Shown here piece by piece: positions 50,800-60,201 of a stretch of 64,000 bases of DNA. The stretch is from Pandoraea pneumonica (GTDB lineage Bacteria; Pseudomonadota; Gammaproteobacteria; Burkholderiales; Burkholderiaceae): contig NZ_CABPSK010000003.1 of assembly GCF_902459645.1 (NCBI RefSeq), forward strand, positions 682,001 through 746,000, in the 5' to 3' direction. Position numbers and translations under genes: made by a program. Within the stretch, counting starts at the first letter, position 1. Every line of letters starts with the position of its first letter. The notes beneath the pieces were generated by a model. The model did no database searches. It was not told the DNA's origin and was given only the letters and a program-made list of their open reading frames with translations.

Positions 50800-50874
50800 C
50801 CGTCTCAACGGTCTTAGCGGTCGCAGAGGTCGCAGCGCACCTCGCTCCTTTCACTGCGCCCGATCAACGGACAT

Positions 50875-50910
50875 AAAAAAAGCGCCTCGCGAATTCGCAG
50901 GCGCTTTTTT
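50875..50910. terminator. Bidirectional terminator between pncC and pyrF
   Basis: AGCGCCT (50881-50887) pairs with AGGCGCT (50899-50905), flanked by six A's before and a run of T's after. The loop contains the palindrome GCGAATTCGC. It sits between the convergent pncC and pyrF genes. Confidence 0.9.
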
Positions 50911-50989
50911 ATCGATGGCGTAGTCGCTGTCGCGAAACCATGGTGCGGCGACACCCGACAACGGTGCCCACCGCAACGCACACGACGAC

Positions 50990-51802
50990 TTACCGATACG
51001 CGTTAATGCTGTCGCGAGTCTTCTGCGCAGCCGCCGCGGCGGCCGCCGCAAACTGCTCGTCGCGGCCAGCGTAGATGATGGCGCGCGACGAGTTGATCAT
51101 CATGCCCGTGCCGTTCGCCGTCCGTCCAGCCGTGACCGTCGCTTCCACGTCACCGCCCTGCGCACCAACGCCGGGAATGAGCAGCGGCATATCGCCGACG
51201 ATGCCGCGCACCGTGGCAATTTCCGCCGGGAACGTCGCGCCCACGACCAAGCCGATCTGACCGCTCGTGTTCCACGGCCCCGCCGCCAGACGCGCCACGG
51301 TTTGATACAACGGCTTGCCGTCGACATCGAGGAACTGAAGATCGCTGCCGCCCGGATTCGACGTGCGGCACAGCACGATCACGCCCTTGTCGGCGTGCGC
51401 GAGATACGGCTCCAACGAATCGAACCCCATGTACGGGTTCACCGTCACGGCATCGGCACGATAGCGCTCGAATGCCTCTCGGGCGTACTGCTCGGCGGTG
51501 CTGCCGATGTCGCCGCGCTTGGCGTCGAGAATCACAGGCAAACCCGGGTGATCGGCGTGGATATGCGCAATCAGACGCTCGAGCTGCTCTTCGGCGCGAT
51601 GCGCGGCAAAGTAAGCGATCTGCGGCTTGAATGCGCAGGCAAACGGGGCCGTGGCGTCGACAATCTCGCGGCAGAATTCGAAGATCGCTTCCGGGCGGCC
51701 TTGCAAATGCGCCGGGATACGCGACGGTTCGGGGTCGAGGCCGACGCACAACAGCGAGTTGTTGCGGGTCCAGGCCGAGCTGAGGGCTTGCGTGAATGTC
51801 AT
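50990..51802 (-). CDS. pyrF: Orotidine 5'-phosphate decarboxylase
   Basis: Final step of UMP synthesis. It belongs to the type 2 (mycobacterial/Burkholderia) subgroup. The catalytic motif [15 protein letters not shown] contains K95 and the two Asp residues. The N-terminus [14 protein letters not shown] and the phosphate-binding [10 protein letters not shown] are typical. Length 270, normal for this group. Confidence 0.95.
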   Translation of the reverse strand: MTFTQALSSAWTRNNSLLCVGLDPEPSRIPAHLQGRPEAIFEFCREIVDATAPFACAFKPQIAYFAAHRAEEQLERLIAHIHADHPGLPVILDAKRGDIGSTAEQYAREAFERYRADAVTVNPYMGFDSLEPYLAHADKGVIVLCRTSNPGGSDLQFLDVDGKPLYQTVARLAAGPWNTSGQIGLVVGATFPAEIATVRGIVGDMPLLIPGVGAQGGDVEATVTAGRTANGTGMMINSSRAIIYAGRDEQFAAAAAAAAQKTRDSINAYR

Positions 51803-51912
51803 GACGGTTTTCCGGCGGTGTTCCGATTCGAGGACGCTATTTTACCTGCTTGGCGTGCCCGTCCCACCGGAACCGTCGCACCGACACCGGCACGCCCCCG
51901 CGAGCGCCCCAA

Positions 51913-52875
51913 TCAATCGAGCCAGCCGCGGTGACGGAAGTACAGGAACGGCGCAATAGCCGACAAGATCATCAGGCCGACCGCAAACGGATAGCCCGCC
52001 TCCCACTGCAACTCCGGCATCATCTGGAAATTCATGCCGTAGATACTCGCGATGAGCGTCGGCGGCAAGAACGCGACCGCAGCCACCGAGAATATCTTGA
52101 TGATCTTGTTCTGATTGATGTTGATGAAGCCGATCGTGGCGTCCATCAGGAAGTTGATCTTGTCGAACAGATACGCGGTGTGGTTATCGAGCGACTCGAT
52201 GTCACGCAGAATCTGTTTGCCCTCCTGATACTGCTCGTCCTTGAGCATGCGCGTGCGCATCAGAAACGACACCGCACGGCGCGTGTCCATCACGTTGCGC
52301 CGAATGCGGCCGTTCAAATCCTCCTCGGCCGCGATGCTCTCGAGCGCCTTGGCAGCATCGGCGTCGGTGAGATTCTTGCCCAACACACGCCGACTCACCT
52401 CTTCGAGCGCCGCGTAGACCCCTTCGAGCGAATCGGCCGAGTACTCGGCATCGGTCGAGTACAGATCGAGCAGCACGTCCATGGCGTCACGCACCGACCC
52501 GGGCCGAATGCGCGCACGCATGCGCACCAGCCGGAACACCGGCAGGTCTTCGTCGTGAATGGAAATCAGCAGGTCTTTGAGCACCACGAACGCCACCGGC
52601 ACGTTGCGCGATTGCTCCTCTTCGTCGAGCAGAAAATCGGTGCGCACGTGCAGCACGCCGCCATCGTCTTCGTAATAGCGTGCCGACGCTTCAATATCGG
52701 TGAGTTCATCACGCGAGGGCAACTTCACCCCGTAGGCCTCTTCGACCCAGCGGCGCTCGTCTTCCGATTCGCTATGTAAGTCGACCCAAACCGGCGAAAC
52801 ACTCGCCAAATCGCTCGGTTGGTCGCAAGTCACCTGTTGCAGGCGGCCATTATGGATGACGAAGGCATTGATCAA
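51913..52875 (-). CDS. corA: Magnesium/cobalt transporter CorA
   Basis: A pentameric divalent-cation channel of the inner membrane. A large cytoplasmic N-terminal domain is followed by two C-terminal transmembrane helices (FSVAAVAFLPPTLIASIYGMN and GYPFAVGLMILSAIAPFLYF) linked by the signature YGMN and the periplasmic loop FQMMPEL. The start codon is TTG at 52875, supported by AGGGAG seven bases upstream and by homology starting at INAFVIHNGRLQQ. Length 320. Confidence 0.95.
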   Translation of the reverse strand: MINAFVIHNGRLQQVTCDQPSDLASVSPVWVDLHSESEDERRWVEEAYGVKLPSRDELTDIEASARYYEDDGGVLHVRTDFLLDEEEQSRNVPVAFVVLKDLLISIHDEDLPVFRLVRMRARIRPGSVRDAMDVLLDLYSTDAEYSADSLEGVYAALEEVSRRVLGKNLTDADAAKALESIAAEEDLNGRIRRNVMDTRRAVSFLMRTRMLKDEQYQEGKQILRDIESLDNHTAYLFDKINFLMDATIGFININQNKIIKIFSVAAVAFLPPTLIASIYGMNFQMMPELQWEAGYPFAVGLMILSAIAPFLYFRHRGWLD

Positions 52876-53216
52876 ACGGAGTTCTCCCTGCTACGCGGCG
52901 ACGCCAAGTGTACAGGCACGCGACAGGCACGCCAAGCGCGGTAACGCGGCGGAGCGCGTCGGAACGAGGCGCGTTCGAATCACGCGAAAACATCGCAATA
53001 TCGCCGCGTTTTCAGGGCGTTGCCCGTGAGTTGCGCGGCTTGGCTTCTCGTTGCCCTTGTCAGCGGATGCCGCACCGGCACGTAGGATTATTCTCAAAAT
53101 CGATGAGATGGCGTCCCGCCATAGTCAGTCGCGTCACACTTCGCGAACCAATCAACGCACTTTGCGTCAATTTTGATATCGACGTTTCGAGACGTCTGCT
53201 GACAGGGAGTTCCGAA
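52876..53216. other. Divergent corA/mscS intergenic region
   Basis: About 340 bases with no gene I can support. It contains short inverted repeats: GACGT/ACGTC around TTCGAG (53181-53196) and GAAAAC/GTTTTC near 52985-53012. I see no convincing promoter for either gene. Confidence 0.3.
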
Positions 53217-54071
53217 ATGACTGAGGTCACCACGCCCCTCGCATCTTTCGATGCCGTGATGGGGTTTCTTACTGCGAATGCTGTGAACTACGGCTTGTCG
53301 TTCGTGCAAGCCGTACTGATTCTGCTGATCGGCTTCTGGATCGCCGCGCGCCTGGGCAATTTCGTGCGCAAGACGCTGGGCCGGTCCGCCAACTTCGACG
53401 CGACGCTCAAGCCGCTCGTCGCGTCGATCGTGCAATGGTCGGTGCGTATCGTGACCGTCATTGCCGTGCTGGCACAGTTCGGTGTGCAAACGGCCAGCAT
53501 CATCGCGGTACTCGGTGCAGCCGGTCTGGCCATCGGTCTGGCGCTGCAAGGCACGTTGCAGAACATTGCGGCGGGCACCATGCTGCTGCTCCTGCGGCCG
53601 TTTCGTATCGGCGACTACATCACGGCGGGCAGCAACGTCGCTGGCACGGTCGAAGAGATTGGCCTGTTCACCACGACGCTCACCAATGCCGACGGCATTT
53701 TCGTGTGCGTACCGAACAGCCAGATCTGGGGCCAGCCGGTAACGAACTACAGCCGCAACGCGACGCGTCGTATGGAAATTACCGTGGGGATCGCGCTCGA
53801 CGACGATCTCGACGCAGCCATGAACGCGTTGCGCGAGCACGTGCAGCAAGACGAGCGCGTGATCGACAAGCCCGCACCGGAAATCATGGTCAAGCAAGTG
53901 AGCGACAGCGCCGTGATCGTGAACGTGCGCGTGTGGTCGCTGCTGAGCAACTACTGGGGGTTGTATTGGGACCTTCAGCGCGGCGTGAAGGAAACCGTCG
54001 AGGGCGTGGGTTGCTCGCTGCCGTATCCGACGCGGACTGTCGTACAAATTCCGGCAGATATGCCGCGTTGA
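53217..54071 (+). CDS. Small-conductance mechanosensitive channel, MscS family
   Basis: A 284-residue inner-membrane channel that opens under osmotic downshock. Transmembrane helices include LSFVQAVLILLIGFWIAARL and SIVQWSVRIVTVIAVLAQFG. The pore-lining helix is recognisable in VLGAAGLAIGLALQGTLQNIAAG, with the AxxGLAxGLALQ glycine/alanine pattern. The beta domain starts GDYITAGSNVAGTVEEIGLFTT. GGGAG before the ATG at 53217 fixes the start. Confidence 0.93.
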   Translation: MTEVTTPLASFDAVMGFLTANAVNYGLSFVQAVLILLIGFWIAARLGNFVRKTLGRSANFDATLKPLVASIVQWSVRIVTVIAVLAQFGVQTASIIAVLGAAGLAIGLALQGTLQNIAAGTMLLLLRPFRIGDYITAGSNVAGTVEEIGLFTTTLTNADGIFVCVPNSQIWGQPVTNYSRNATRRMEITVGIALDDDLDAAMNALREHVQQDERVIDKPAPEIMVKQVSDSAVIVNVRVWSLLSNYWGLYWDLQRGVKETVEGVGCSLPYPTRTVVQIPADMPR

Positions 54072-54168
54072 GGGCTAGGGACGGGGCTTGAAACGGGGCT
54101 AGGGACCGGCGCTGCCGTTGGCGCATGTATCGCAGGCGCGCCGCTGCTCCCTTGGCAATCCGCTACCG

Positions 54169-54912
54169 CTACTGCGGCAACTCCGCTGCCCCCATGCGGC
54201 GCGCGATCACACCGGCGCGCTGAGCGAGATACGGGGAATTACGATGCGTATCGAAATAGCGCGGCCGTGGCAGCATCACGGCCAATCGCGCTGCTTGCCA
54301 TGGCGATAACTTCGACGCCGGAATGCCGTAGTAATAGCGCGACGCCGCTTCGGCACCGAACACCCCTTCGCCCCACTCCACCGAGTTCAGATAAATCTCG
54401 TAGATCCGCTGTTTATCCATCCAGAACTCCAGCATCCACGTGATGCTGAATTCCTCGGCCTTGCGCAGATAGCTCTTCTCGCTCGAGAGAAACAGGTTCT
54501 TCGCGAGTTGCTGCGAGATCGTTGAACCGCCCGCGACGATGTGCCCCTTCTTCTGATTCTTCTCCCACGCGCCGAGCATCGCGTCGATCTCGTAGCCGTC
54601 GTGATTGACGAAGTTGGCGTCTTCGCTCGCGATGATCGCGCGCTTCAAATTGCGTGAAATCTGGTCGTACGGCACCCAGTCGTGTTTGAGCGATGCTTTC
54701 GGATCCGACTCACGTAAGCGCTGCTCCGCCGCGCGCATAAACGCCGTCGATTGCGGATTGAAGCGCACCCACCAGCCAATTTGCAGGAAGTAATAAAGCT
54801 GCGTGGCGAAGATGCCCACGACCAGCAACGTGACGAAGTAGGCCGTCCATTGCCACGGCCCCCACCGACGTTTGCGGGCGTTGCGTGGATGACGGCGTTG
54901 GACGGCACTCAT
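54169..54912 (-). CDS. mtgA: Monofunctional biosynthetic peptidoglycan transglycosylase
   Basis: A GT51 glycosyltransferase that polymerises lipid II into glycan strands. A basic N-terminus and one transmembrane helix (about residues 22-45) anchor it. The catalytic Glu is E97 in [14 protein letters not shown]. The [16 protein letters not shown] and [23 protein letters not shown] motifs follow, with the second acidic site. Length 247, normal. It starts nine bases after the aroE stop, so the two are probably cotranscribed. Confidence 0.95.
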   Translation of the reverse strand: MSAVQRRHPRNARKRRWGPWQWTAYFVTLLVVGIFATQLYYFLQIGWWVRFNPQSTAFMRAAEQRLRESDPKASLKHDWVPYDQISRNLKRAIIASEDANFVNHDGYEIDAMLGAWEKNQKKGHIVAGGSTISQQLAKNLFLSSEKSYLRKAEEFSITWMLEFWMDKQRIYEIYLNSVEWGEGVFGAEAASRYYYGIPASKLSPWQAARLAVMLPRPRYFDTHRNSPYLAQRAGVIARRMGAAELPQ

Positions 54913-54921
54913 GTGAGGCGA

Positions 54922-55815
54922 TCAGCCCTTGGCCACGAGCCGCGCGCGCAACGCGGCACGCACGGCCTGCGTCGTTTGCGCTGACGGACGCACACCGCGC
55001 CAGAGCGCGAACGCTTCGGCGGCTTGCTCCACCAACATGCCCAGACCGTCGGCCACCTTCGCGGCACCGTTTGCGCTGGCGTGCGTCATGAAGACGGTCG
55101 GATGTGCGCCGTACATCATGTCGTAAGCCAATGCCCCGGCGGCGTACACGCCTCGGGGCAGTGGCGGCACATCACCTTGAAGACTGCCCGCCGTGGCATT
55201 GATGACGACATCGAAATCCATCGGCACCGCGTCCCAGCCGCCGCCCGCGAGACTCACGCCCGCCTTGCCTGCGGCCTCGGAGAAGCGGGCCACGAGTTCG
55301 TCGGCACGCGCGACCGTGCGATTCGCGACGAACACCAGCGAAGGACGCCCCGCGATCAACGGGAGTAGTGCCCCGCGCGACGCACCTCCCGCGCCCAGCA
55401 ACAGCACACGGCGTCCGGCAAGCGACACGTCGAGCGGCCCTTCGATATCGCGCACCAGCCCCACGCCATCGGTGTTATCGCCGGTGATGCCGCGCCCATC
55501 GAACACCAAGGTATTCACTGCGCCCGCCGCTTGCGCACGCTCGGTCAGGTGATCCGCTAGCGCGTGGGCTTCCAACTTGAACGGCACCGTCACGTTGGCC
55601 CCTCGAGCGCCGCCGTCGATGAACGCGCGCACCGTCGCGGCAAACGCGTCGAGCGGCGCGAGCAGACGCTCATAAGTCAGGTGCTGGGCCGTCTCGCGCG
55701 CGAACTCGGCGTGAATGTAGGGCGACTGGCTGTGTTCGACCGGGTGGCCGATCACAGCGTAGCGATCGGCGGGCGTAGCGGCAGTAGCAGGCGTAGCTGG
55801 CGTGTGGTTTGTCAT
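54922..55815 (-). CDS. aroE: Shikimate dehydrogenase
   Basis: NADPH-dependent reduction of 3-dehydroshikimate in aromatic biosynthesis. The substrate site is visible in YAVIGHPVEHSQSPYIHAEFA and ANVTVPFKLEAHALAD, with the catalytic Lys. The NADP-binding motif is LLLGAGGASRGALLPLI. A short Ala/Thr/Pro-rich leader of 17 residues precedes the core. The ATG at 55815 is chosen over an upstream frame extension. Length 297. Confidence 0.95.
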   Translation of the reverse strand: MTNHTPATPATAATPADRYAVIGHPVEHSQSPYIHAEFARETAQHLTYERLLAPLDAFAATVRAFIDGGARGANVTVPFKLEAHALADHLTERAQAAGAVNTLVFDGRGITGDNTDGVGLVRDIEGPLDVSLAGRRVLLLGAGGASRGALLPLIAGRPSLVFVANRTVARADELVARFSEAAGKAGVSLAGGGWDAVPMDFDVVINATAGSLQGDVPPLPRGVYAAGALAYDMMYGAHPTVFMTHASANGAAKVADGLGMLVEQAAEAFALWRGVRPSAQTTQAVRAALRARLVAKG

Positions 55816-55914
55816 GGTGGTCAAAGACGCGGCGCCTGGCTTTCGCTCAGGCGCCGCTTGGAAATTGCATCGCATCGTACACCGCGGGCGATTCAGCGAA
55901 TCAGCGCGCGCAGA

Positions 55915-56829
55915 TCACAAGAAGATCCACAGCGCGAGCCCCCCGAACAGCGCCCACTTCACGGCATAGTACACATAGCGGTTCCACGCCTTGAGGCGTT
56001 TGCCGACAAGTCGGATGGCGTAAATATACTTGAACGCCTTATTCATTCCGCCAGTTTTGTCACCGGCCTCGTTCGGCGACGCTGCCGCGCCCACCAAGTG
56101 ACGCCCGAACCAGTGGTTCACCCTCTGCGTCCAGCGGTACCGCATCGGCCGCTCCACATCGCAGAACAGAATGATCCGGTTCTGCCCGCTCTGATTTTCC
56201 GCGTAGTGGATGTACGTCTCGTCGAACACCACACCCTCGCCGTCGCGCCAGCTATAACGTTGCCCGTCGACGTCGATATAGCAACGGTCGTCGTTGGGCG
56301 TCACCAACCCGAGGTGATAACGCAACGACCCGGCGAACGGGTCGCGATGACGCACCAGCCGGCTGCCGGGCGGCAACTCGGCAAACATCGCCGCTTTGAT
56401 CGTCGGAATTCGCTGCACGAGACTCGTCGTCAGCGGACACAACGTGTGCGCCGACGGATGCGCGTCGTCATACCACTTCAGATAGAAGCGCTTCCAGCCG
56501 CTCTTGAAGAACGAGTTGAAGCCAACGTCGTTGTAGGTGTCGGAAGCCTTGATGCGTCTGGCTTCGAGAAGTGCAATCGCTTCCGTGCGAATCGCTTCCC
56601 AGTTCTGACGCAAAGGTTCGAGCTCTGGGAAGTTGTCCGGCTTCAGATACGGTGTCGTCGGCACGCGTGAAAACGTGTACATGAACACATTCAGCGGCGA
56701 GAGAAACGTCGAGTGATCGGACAGTTGACGGAAGAATTGATGGCGGACCTTACCTCGCAGGTGTACATACACCGCGCACGCAGCAAAGATCGCCAGGAGG
56801 ACCCATTTCATGGCGGACTTTCCAGTCAT
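55915..56829 (-). CDS. lpxO: LpxO-type aspartyl/asparaginyl beta-hydroxylase family dioxygenase
   Basis: A membrane-associated Fe(II)/2-oxoglutarate dioxygenase. The facial triad is H161-x-D163 (VRHRDPFAGSLRYHLGL) and H208 (TYIHYAENQSGQNR). N- and C-terminal hydrophobic segments suit inner-membrane attachment. LpxO hydroxylates the 2-position of a secondary acyl chain of lipid A, altering resistance to host peptides in relatives. ATGs at 56829 and 56811 are both possible starts. Length 304 from the first. The exact substrate is inferred from family resemblance. Confidence 0.87.
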   Translation of the reverse strand: MTGKSAMKWVLLAIFAACAVYVHLRGKVRHQFFRQLSDHSTFLSPLNVFMYTFSRVPTTPYLKPDNFPELEPLRQNWEAIRTEAIALLEARRIKASDTYNDVGFNSFFKSGWKRFYLKWYDDAHPSAHTLCPLTTSLVQRIPTIKAAMFAELPPGSRLVRHRDPFAGSLRYHLGLVTPNDDRCYIDVDGQRYSWRDGEGVVFDETYIHYAENQSGQNRIILFCDVERPMRYRWTQRVNHWFGRHLVGAAASPNEAGDKTGGMNKAFKYIYAIRLVGKRLKAWNRYVYYAVKWALFGGLALWIFL

Positions 56830-56884
56830 TCGGGAAAACAGCCGAATTATAAAAAGTTTTGGAAAGTTTTTCCGTGCAGACCTG

Positions 56885-57865
56885 TCAGGGGCCTGACTTA
56901 CCGCCCGCCGTGTCGGACCCCGACGCCGGTAACGCAAGCGTTTGCGCCTGCACGCCTTGCCGCGTAAACGTCATCCGCGTGACGATTTCCAGAATGTCGT
57001 AGCGCTGCTTCATCTCTGGCGAAAAATCGCCGAATGGTGCGCTCGCCTGCACGATCGCGACCGCGCGCCGGTCGAGATCCTTATTGCCCGAGCTACGGGT
57101 GATTTCCACCCCCTGCACATCCCAGCCATCCTTGTGATAACCGAGCCCGCCGCGCTGATTCACGTTGAGCGTGACGATCAACTCGCCGTAAAGGCGGTCG
57201 TTGCCCACTTGCGGGAAATGGTCGGTGCCGTAGCGCTCGATGCGATGACGCAGCGTGTCGAAGTAACGCGCATAGGCCACTTCACGTGTATTGGCCGTGA
57301 CCTGTCCGCGCTTCGGACGCGTCTGATACGCCCGCAATTGCTTGTCGATTTCGGCCTGCAACCGGGCGATCTGTTGGTCGACCGTTTGGTCGTCCTGCCC
57401 GCGCCCGTTTTGCGCGGCGTTGCTCCGGCTGCGTTGCGATTCCGGCACGGCTGCGTACTGGCTGCGCAACTGCGAAAGCAGCTTTTCCTGCACGGCCTCG
57501 AGTTCGCTCACACTGCGCTGAATCTGCGCCACAGGGGCACCGTCTCGCTCGACGGCGCGCGACGGTAGCGGCGAAGTGGCGCGCTCGCCATCGTGTTCGC
57601 CACCGCCCACCAAATTCGCTTGGGCGAGCGCCGTGGCTTTGTCGGGTGCGTTGGCGGATTTCGCATTGACGAGGACGACTTCGAGCGGCGTGTCGGCGCT
57701 ATGCAAGCGGAAGCTGTCGGGCGCGACGAAATGCACGGCCAGTGCGATCAAATGCACGATGGCCGAGATGGCGAGCCCCGTGGCGAGCGGATGCTCGCGC
57801 ACGAGCGCCCAGCCGCGGCGGCGAGCCGCGGCCAGATCGCCGGACGCGACAGCCGGTTTCAGCAC
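56885..57865 (-). CDS. TonB-family energy-transducer-like protein
   Basis: A 326-residue protein with a short cytoplasmic start, one transmembrane helix (LATGLAISAIVHLIALAVHFV), then a periplasmic linker that is helical and Gln/Arg-rich (about residues 115-185). The C-terminal TonB-like domain includes YGELIVTLNVNQRGGLGYHKDGWDVQGVEITRSSGNKDLDRRAVAIVQASAPFGDF. The SLH motif of ordinary TonB becomes SAIVHLIAL. No exbB/exbD or receptor gene is near. It overlaps the RNB-family gene by seven bases, so the two are coupled. Confidence 0.85.
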   Translation of the reverse strand: MLKPAVASGDLAAARRRGWALVREHPLATGLAISAIVHLIALAVHFVAPDSFRLHSADTPLEVVLVNAKSANAPDKATALAQANLVGGGEHDGERATSPLPSRAVERDGAPVAQIQRSVSELEAVQEKLLSQLRSQYAAVPESQRSRSNAAQNGRGQDDQTVDQQIARLQAEIDKQLRAYQTRPKRGQVTANTREVAYARYFDTLRHRIERYGTDHFPQVGNDRLYGELIVTLNVNQRGGLGYHKDGWDVQGVEITRSSGNKDLDRRAVAIVQASAPFGDFSPEMKQRYDILEIVTRMTFTRQGVQAQTLALPASGSDTAGGKSGP

Positions 57866-60072
57866 GCAGTGTTCGCCGAAGCGTTGGCAGCCCCCGCGGC
57901 CATCAGCGCCGCCCCGAACGGGGACGGTTCAGTGACTGCGGTGGCATCGGTCGCATCGGTCGCAGCAGCGGCACGCTCGGCGCGGTCGTCGCGATCGTCT
58001 GCGCCGCTGTCGTCGTCGCGCTCGGTGCCTTCGGCGTCATCAGCGTCATCGCCGTCGTCATCCTCAACGCCGCCCTCGGCATCGGTGGCACCGTCGATGT
58101 TCCCGTCGGCACCGTTGCCGCCTTCCTGACCGCCTTCGCCACCGTCACCATCGTCTTCGTCGTCGGCCAGCAGCGACTGGCTGGCGTCGAGCACCTGCGA
58201 GACGCGCACCGAAATACCGAGCGTGACGACGTCGAGCGACAGCACGTCGAGCATGATTTGCGTACCGCGCGCATGCGGTGCGAGGCCGGGCACGACCAAC
58301 GTGAGCGGCACGTCGTTCAAACGCACCGTGTCGCCCTTGAGCACACTCGCCTGCACCTGCGACTTGTTCTCTTGAAGCAGCCAGCGCAGGCACCAGTAAC
58401 GCTCCATGCGGCTCTGATGCTCGGCATATGCAGCGTAAGCCGCTTCGAAGCTCGACACAGTGACGTACAGGTCGGCATCTTTCGGCTTGAACGGTGCCGC
58501 CAGCTTGGCCGTCACGCCATGTCGCACGCAAGCCAGCAACTGCCACTGATTCACCAAGTCCACATAGCGGCGCAGCGGCGAGGTGCTCCATGCGTACTGC
58601 TCGACGCCAAGCCCTTCGTGCGGTGCGGGCGACGTTTGCATGCGCGTGCGGTTCACGCCATAGGCACGCTGCGCGCGATAGATACCGGGCACGCCGCAGT
58701 CGGCCAGCAAGCGGCCCCAGCGGCTGTTCGCCAAAATCGCCATTTCCGCCACGATCAGATCGAGCGGCGCGCCACGCATGCGCTGCTTGATCGTGACGTG
58801 CTCGCCGTCGACGTAGAAATTGAAATCGGTCTTGTTCTGCACTTCCGGGCGCAGGCCGTAGCCCACGCGCGCCGCCTGACGCTTGTCGTAAAGCGATTGC
58901 GCGAACGGCCACAGCAAGCGCAGTTCTTCCTTATGGGGATACTCGCCGCTGCCGTCGGCCAGCGTTTCGGCCGTGATGATCGAATCGAGTTCGTTATGAC
59001 GCAGATTGGCGGAGATCGGCACCATTTCGGCGCGCGTCTCGGTCGTGACAATCTCGTAGGTATCGGCCTTGACCACCACATACAGCGAGAGCGCCGGACG
59101 CGCACCGCCTTCGGCGAGCGTGTAGGCCTCGACCACCGAGTCGGGCAGCATCGTGATCTTCTCGCCCGGCGCATAGACCGTCGAGAGGCGCACGCGCGCA
59201 ATTTCGTCGATGGCGTCGCCACGCGCGATACCGAGCGCCGGCGCGGCAATGTGAATCCCTACGCGCAGCAACCCGTCAGGCAGCACCTGCACCGACAGCG
59301 CATCGTCGATTTCCGTCGTCGTGGAATCGTCGATGGAGAACGCCTGCACGTCGGCCAGCGGCAAGTCTTCGGTCGGCACCGGCGGCGCCCCCACATCGGG
59401 GAAGCCCGTGCCACGCGGGAAGTATTCGTACAGGAACGCGGCTTCGTGATAGGCGCGCGGCGAGGCAATGCCGCCACAGGCCAGCATCACTTCGGCTTGC
59501 GTTTTGCCCAGCGCGCTGGCGGCCGCGTCGAGGGCCTTCCATTCGATAGCGTTTTTGTCCGGGCGGAACAGCAGTTGCAGTTCCTTGCCCTTGAGCGCGT
59601 CGGGCAGCGTGCCCGCGATCATCTGCTCGGCGTAGCTCGCTTGCAACTCGGCCTGCTGTTGCTTACGTGCGAGACCGGCGAGCGCCGCCTGAATCTGCTC
59701 TTGCGGCGCGCGCTGGTATTGACCACGGCCTTTGCGGCGGAAGTAGATTGGCGACGCTTGGAGGGCGAGTGCTAGGCCCGCTTGCTGCGCCACGCTCGCG
59801 CCTTCGCCGAAGTATTCGGCCGCGAGCACCGGGAACGCGAATTCCTCGGCCGGCGCGCATTCCCACAGGAAGCTCATGTCGATATCTTGCGACGCCGCCT
59901 GCGCCTGCACGATCAACTCGGCCGGCGCGGGAGACTCGAAGCGCAAGAGAACGTCGCGTCCCTTGATCTTGCTGCGGCGTCCGCCCGGCAGCTCCACCTG
60001 ATACGACTCGCCCTGCTGCGACAACACCGTGCCGGCCTTGAAGCCGCCGGATTCCTCAAAAAAAATGTTCAT
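57859..60072 (-). CDS. RNase II/RNB-family exoribonuclease with acidic C-terminal tail
   Basis: A 737-residue protein with an RNB catalytic domain. The metal-binding motif, near residues 246-256, reads SIDDSTTTEIDDALS: three of the four canonical Asp residues of E. coli RNase II are kept and the second is Glu. The block RVGIHIAAPALGIARGDAIDEIA follows. The last 100 residues are strikingly acidic and Gly/Ala-rich, probably disordered. The start is the ATG at 60072 by homology. It likely degrades RNA 3' to 5'; specificity is unknown. Confidence 0.88.
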   Translation of the reverse strand: MNIFFEESGGFKAGTVLSQQGESYQVELPGGRRSKIKGRDVLLRFESPAPAELIVQAQAASQDIDMSFLWECAPAEEFAFPVLAAEYFGEGASVAQQAGLALALQASPIYFRRKGRGQYQRAPQEQIQAALAGLARKQQQAELQASYAEQMIAGTLPDALKGKELQLLFRPDKNAIEWKALDAAASALGKTQAEVMLACGGIASPRAYHEAAFLYEYFPRGTGFPDVGAPPVPTEDLPLADVQAFSIDDSTTTEIDDALSVQVLPDGLLRVGIHIAAPALGIARGDAIDEIARVRLSTVYAPGEKITMLPDSVVEAYTLAEGGARPALSLYVVVKADTYEIVTTETRAEMVPISANLRHNELDSIITAETLADGSGEYPHKEELRLLWPFAQSLYDKRQAARVGYGLRPEVQNKTDFNFYVDGEHVTIKQRMRGAPLDLIVAEMAILANSRWGRLLADCGVPGIYRAQRAYGVNRTRMQTSPAPHEGLGVEQYAWSTSPLRRYVDLVNQWQLLACVRHGVTAKLAAPFKPKDADLYVTVSSFEAAYAAYAEHQSRMERYWCLRWLLQENKSQVQASVLKGDTVRLNDVPLTLVVPGLAPHARGTQIMLDVLSLDVVTLGISVRVSQVLDASQSLLADDEDDGDGGEGGQEGGNGADGNIDGATDAEGGVEDDDGDDADDAEGTERDDDSGADDRDDRAERAAAATDATDATAVTEPSPFGAALMAAGAANASANTAC

Positions 60073-60201
60073 GAAACAGCCATCGATCGCAATAGGCGAC
60101 ATTGTAGCCCGCCGACGTGCGGCGGTTTAGGGCGAAAGGGGAACGCGCGTGTCGTCACGGCCATCGGCAGCACTTGCCGTGGTTTGCCGTCGACGCGAAT
60201 C

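Noticed and set aside
50800-50870. Short GGTC-rich repeats after pncC, and similar runs near 57948 and 63070
   Set aside because: They are imperfect 6- to 9-base repeats of Ala/Thr/Val codons or their remnants, not spaced like a CRISPR or a mobile-element end.
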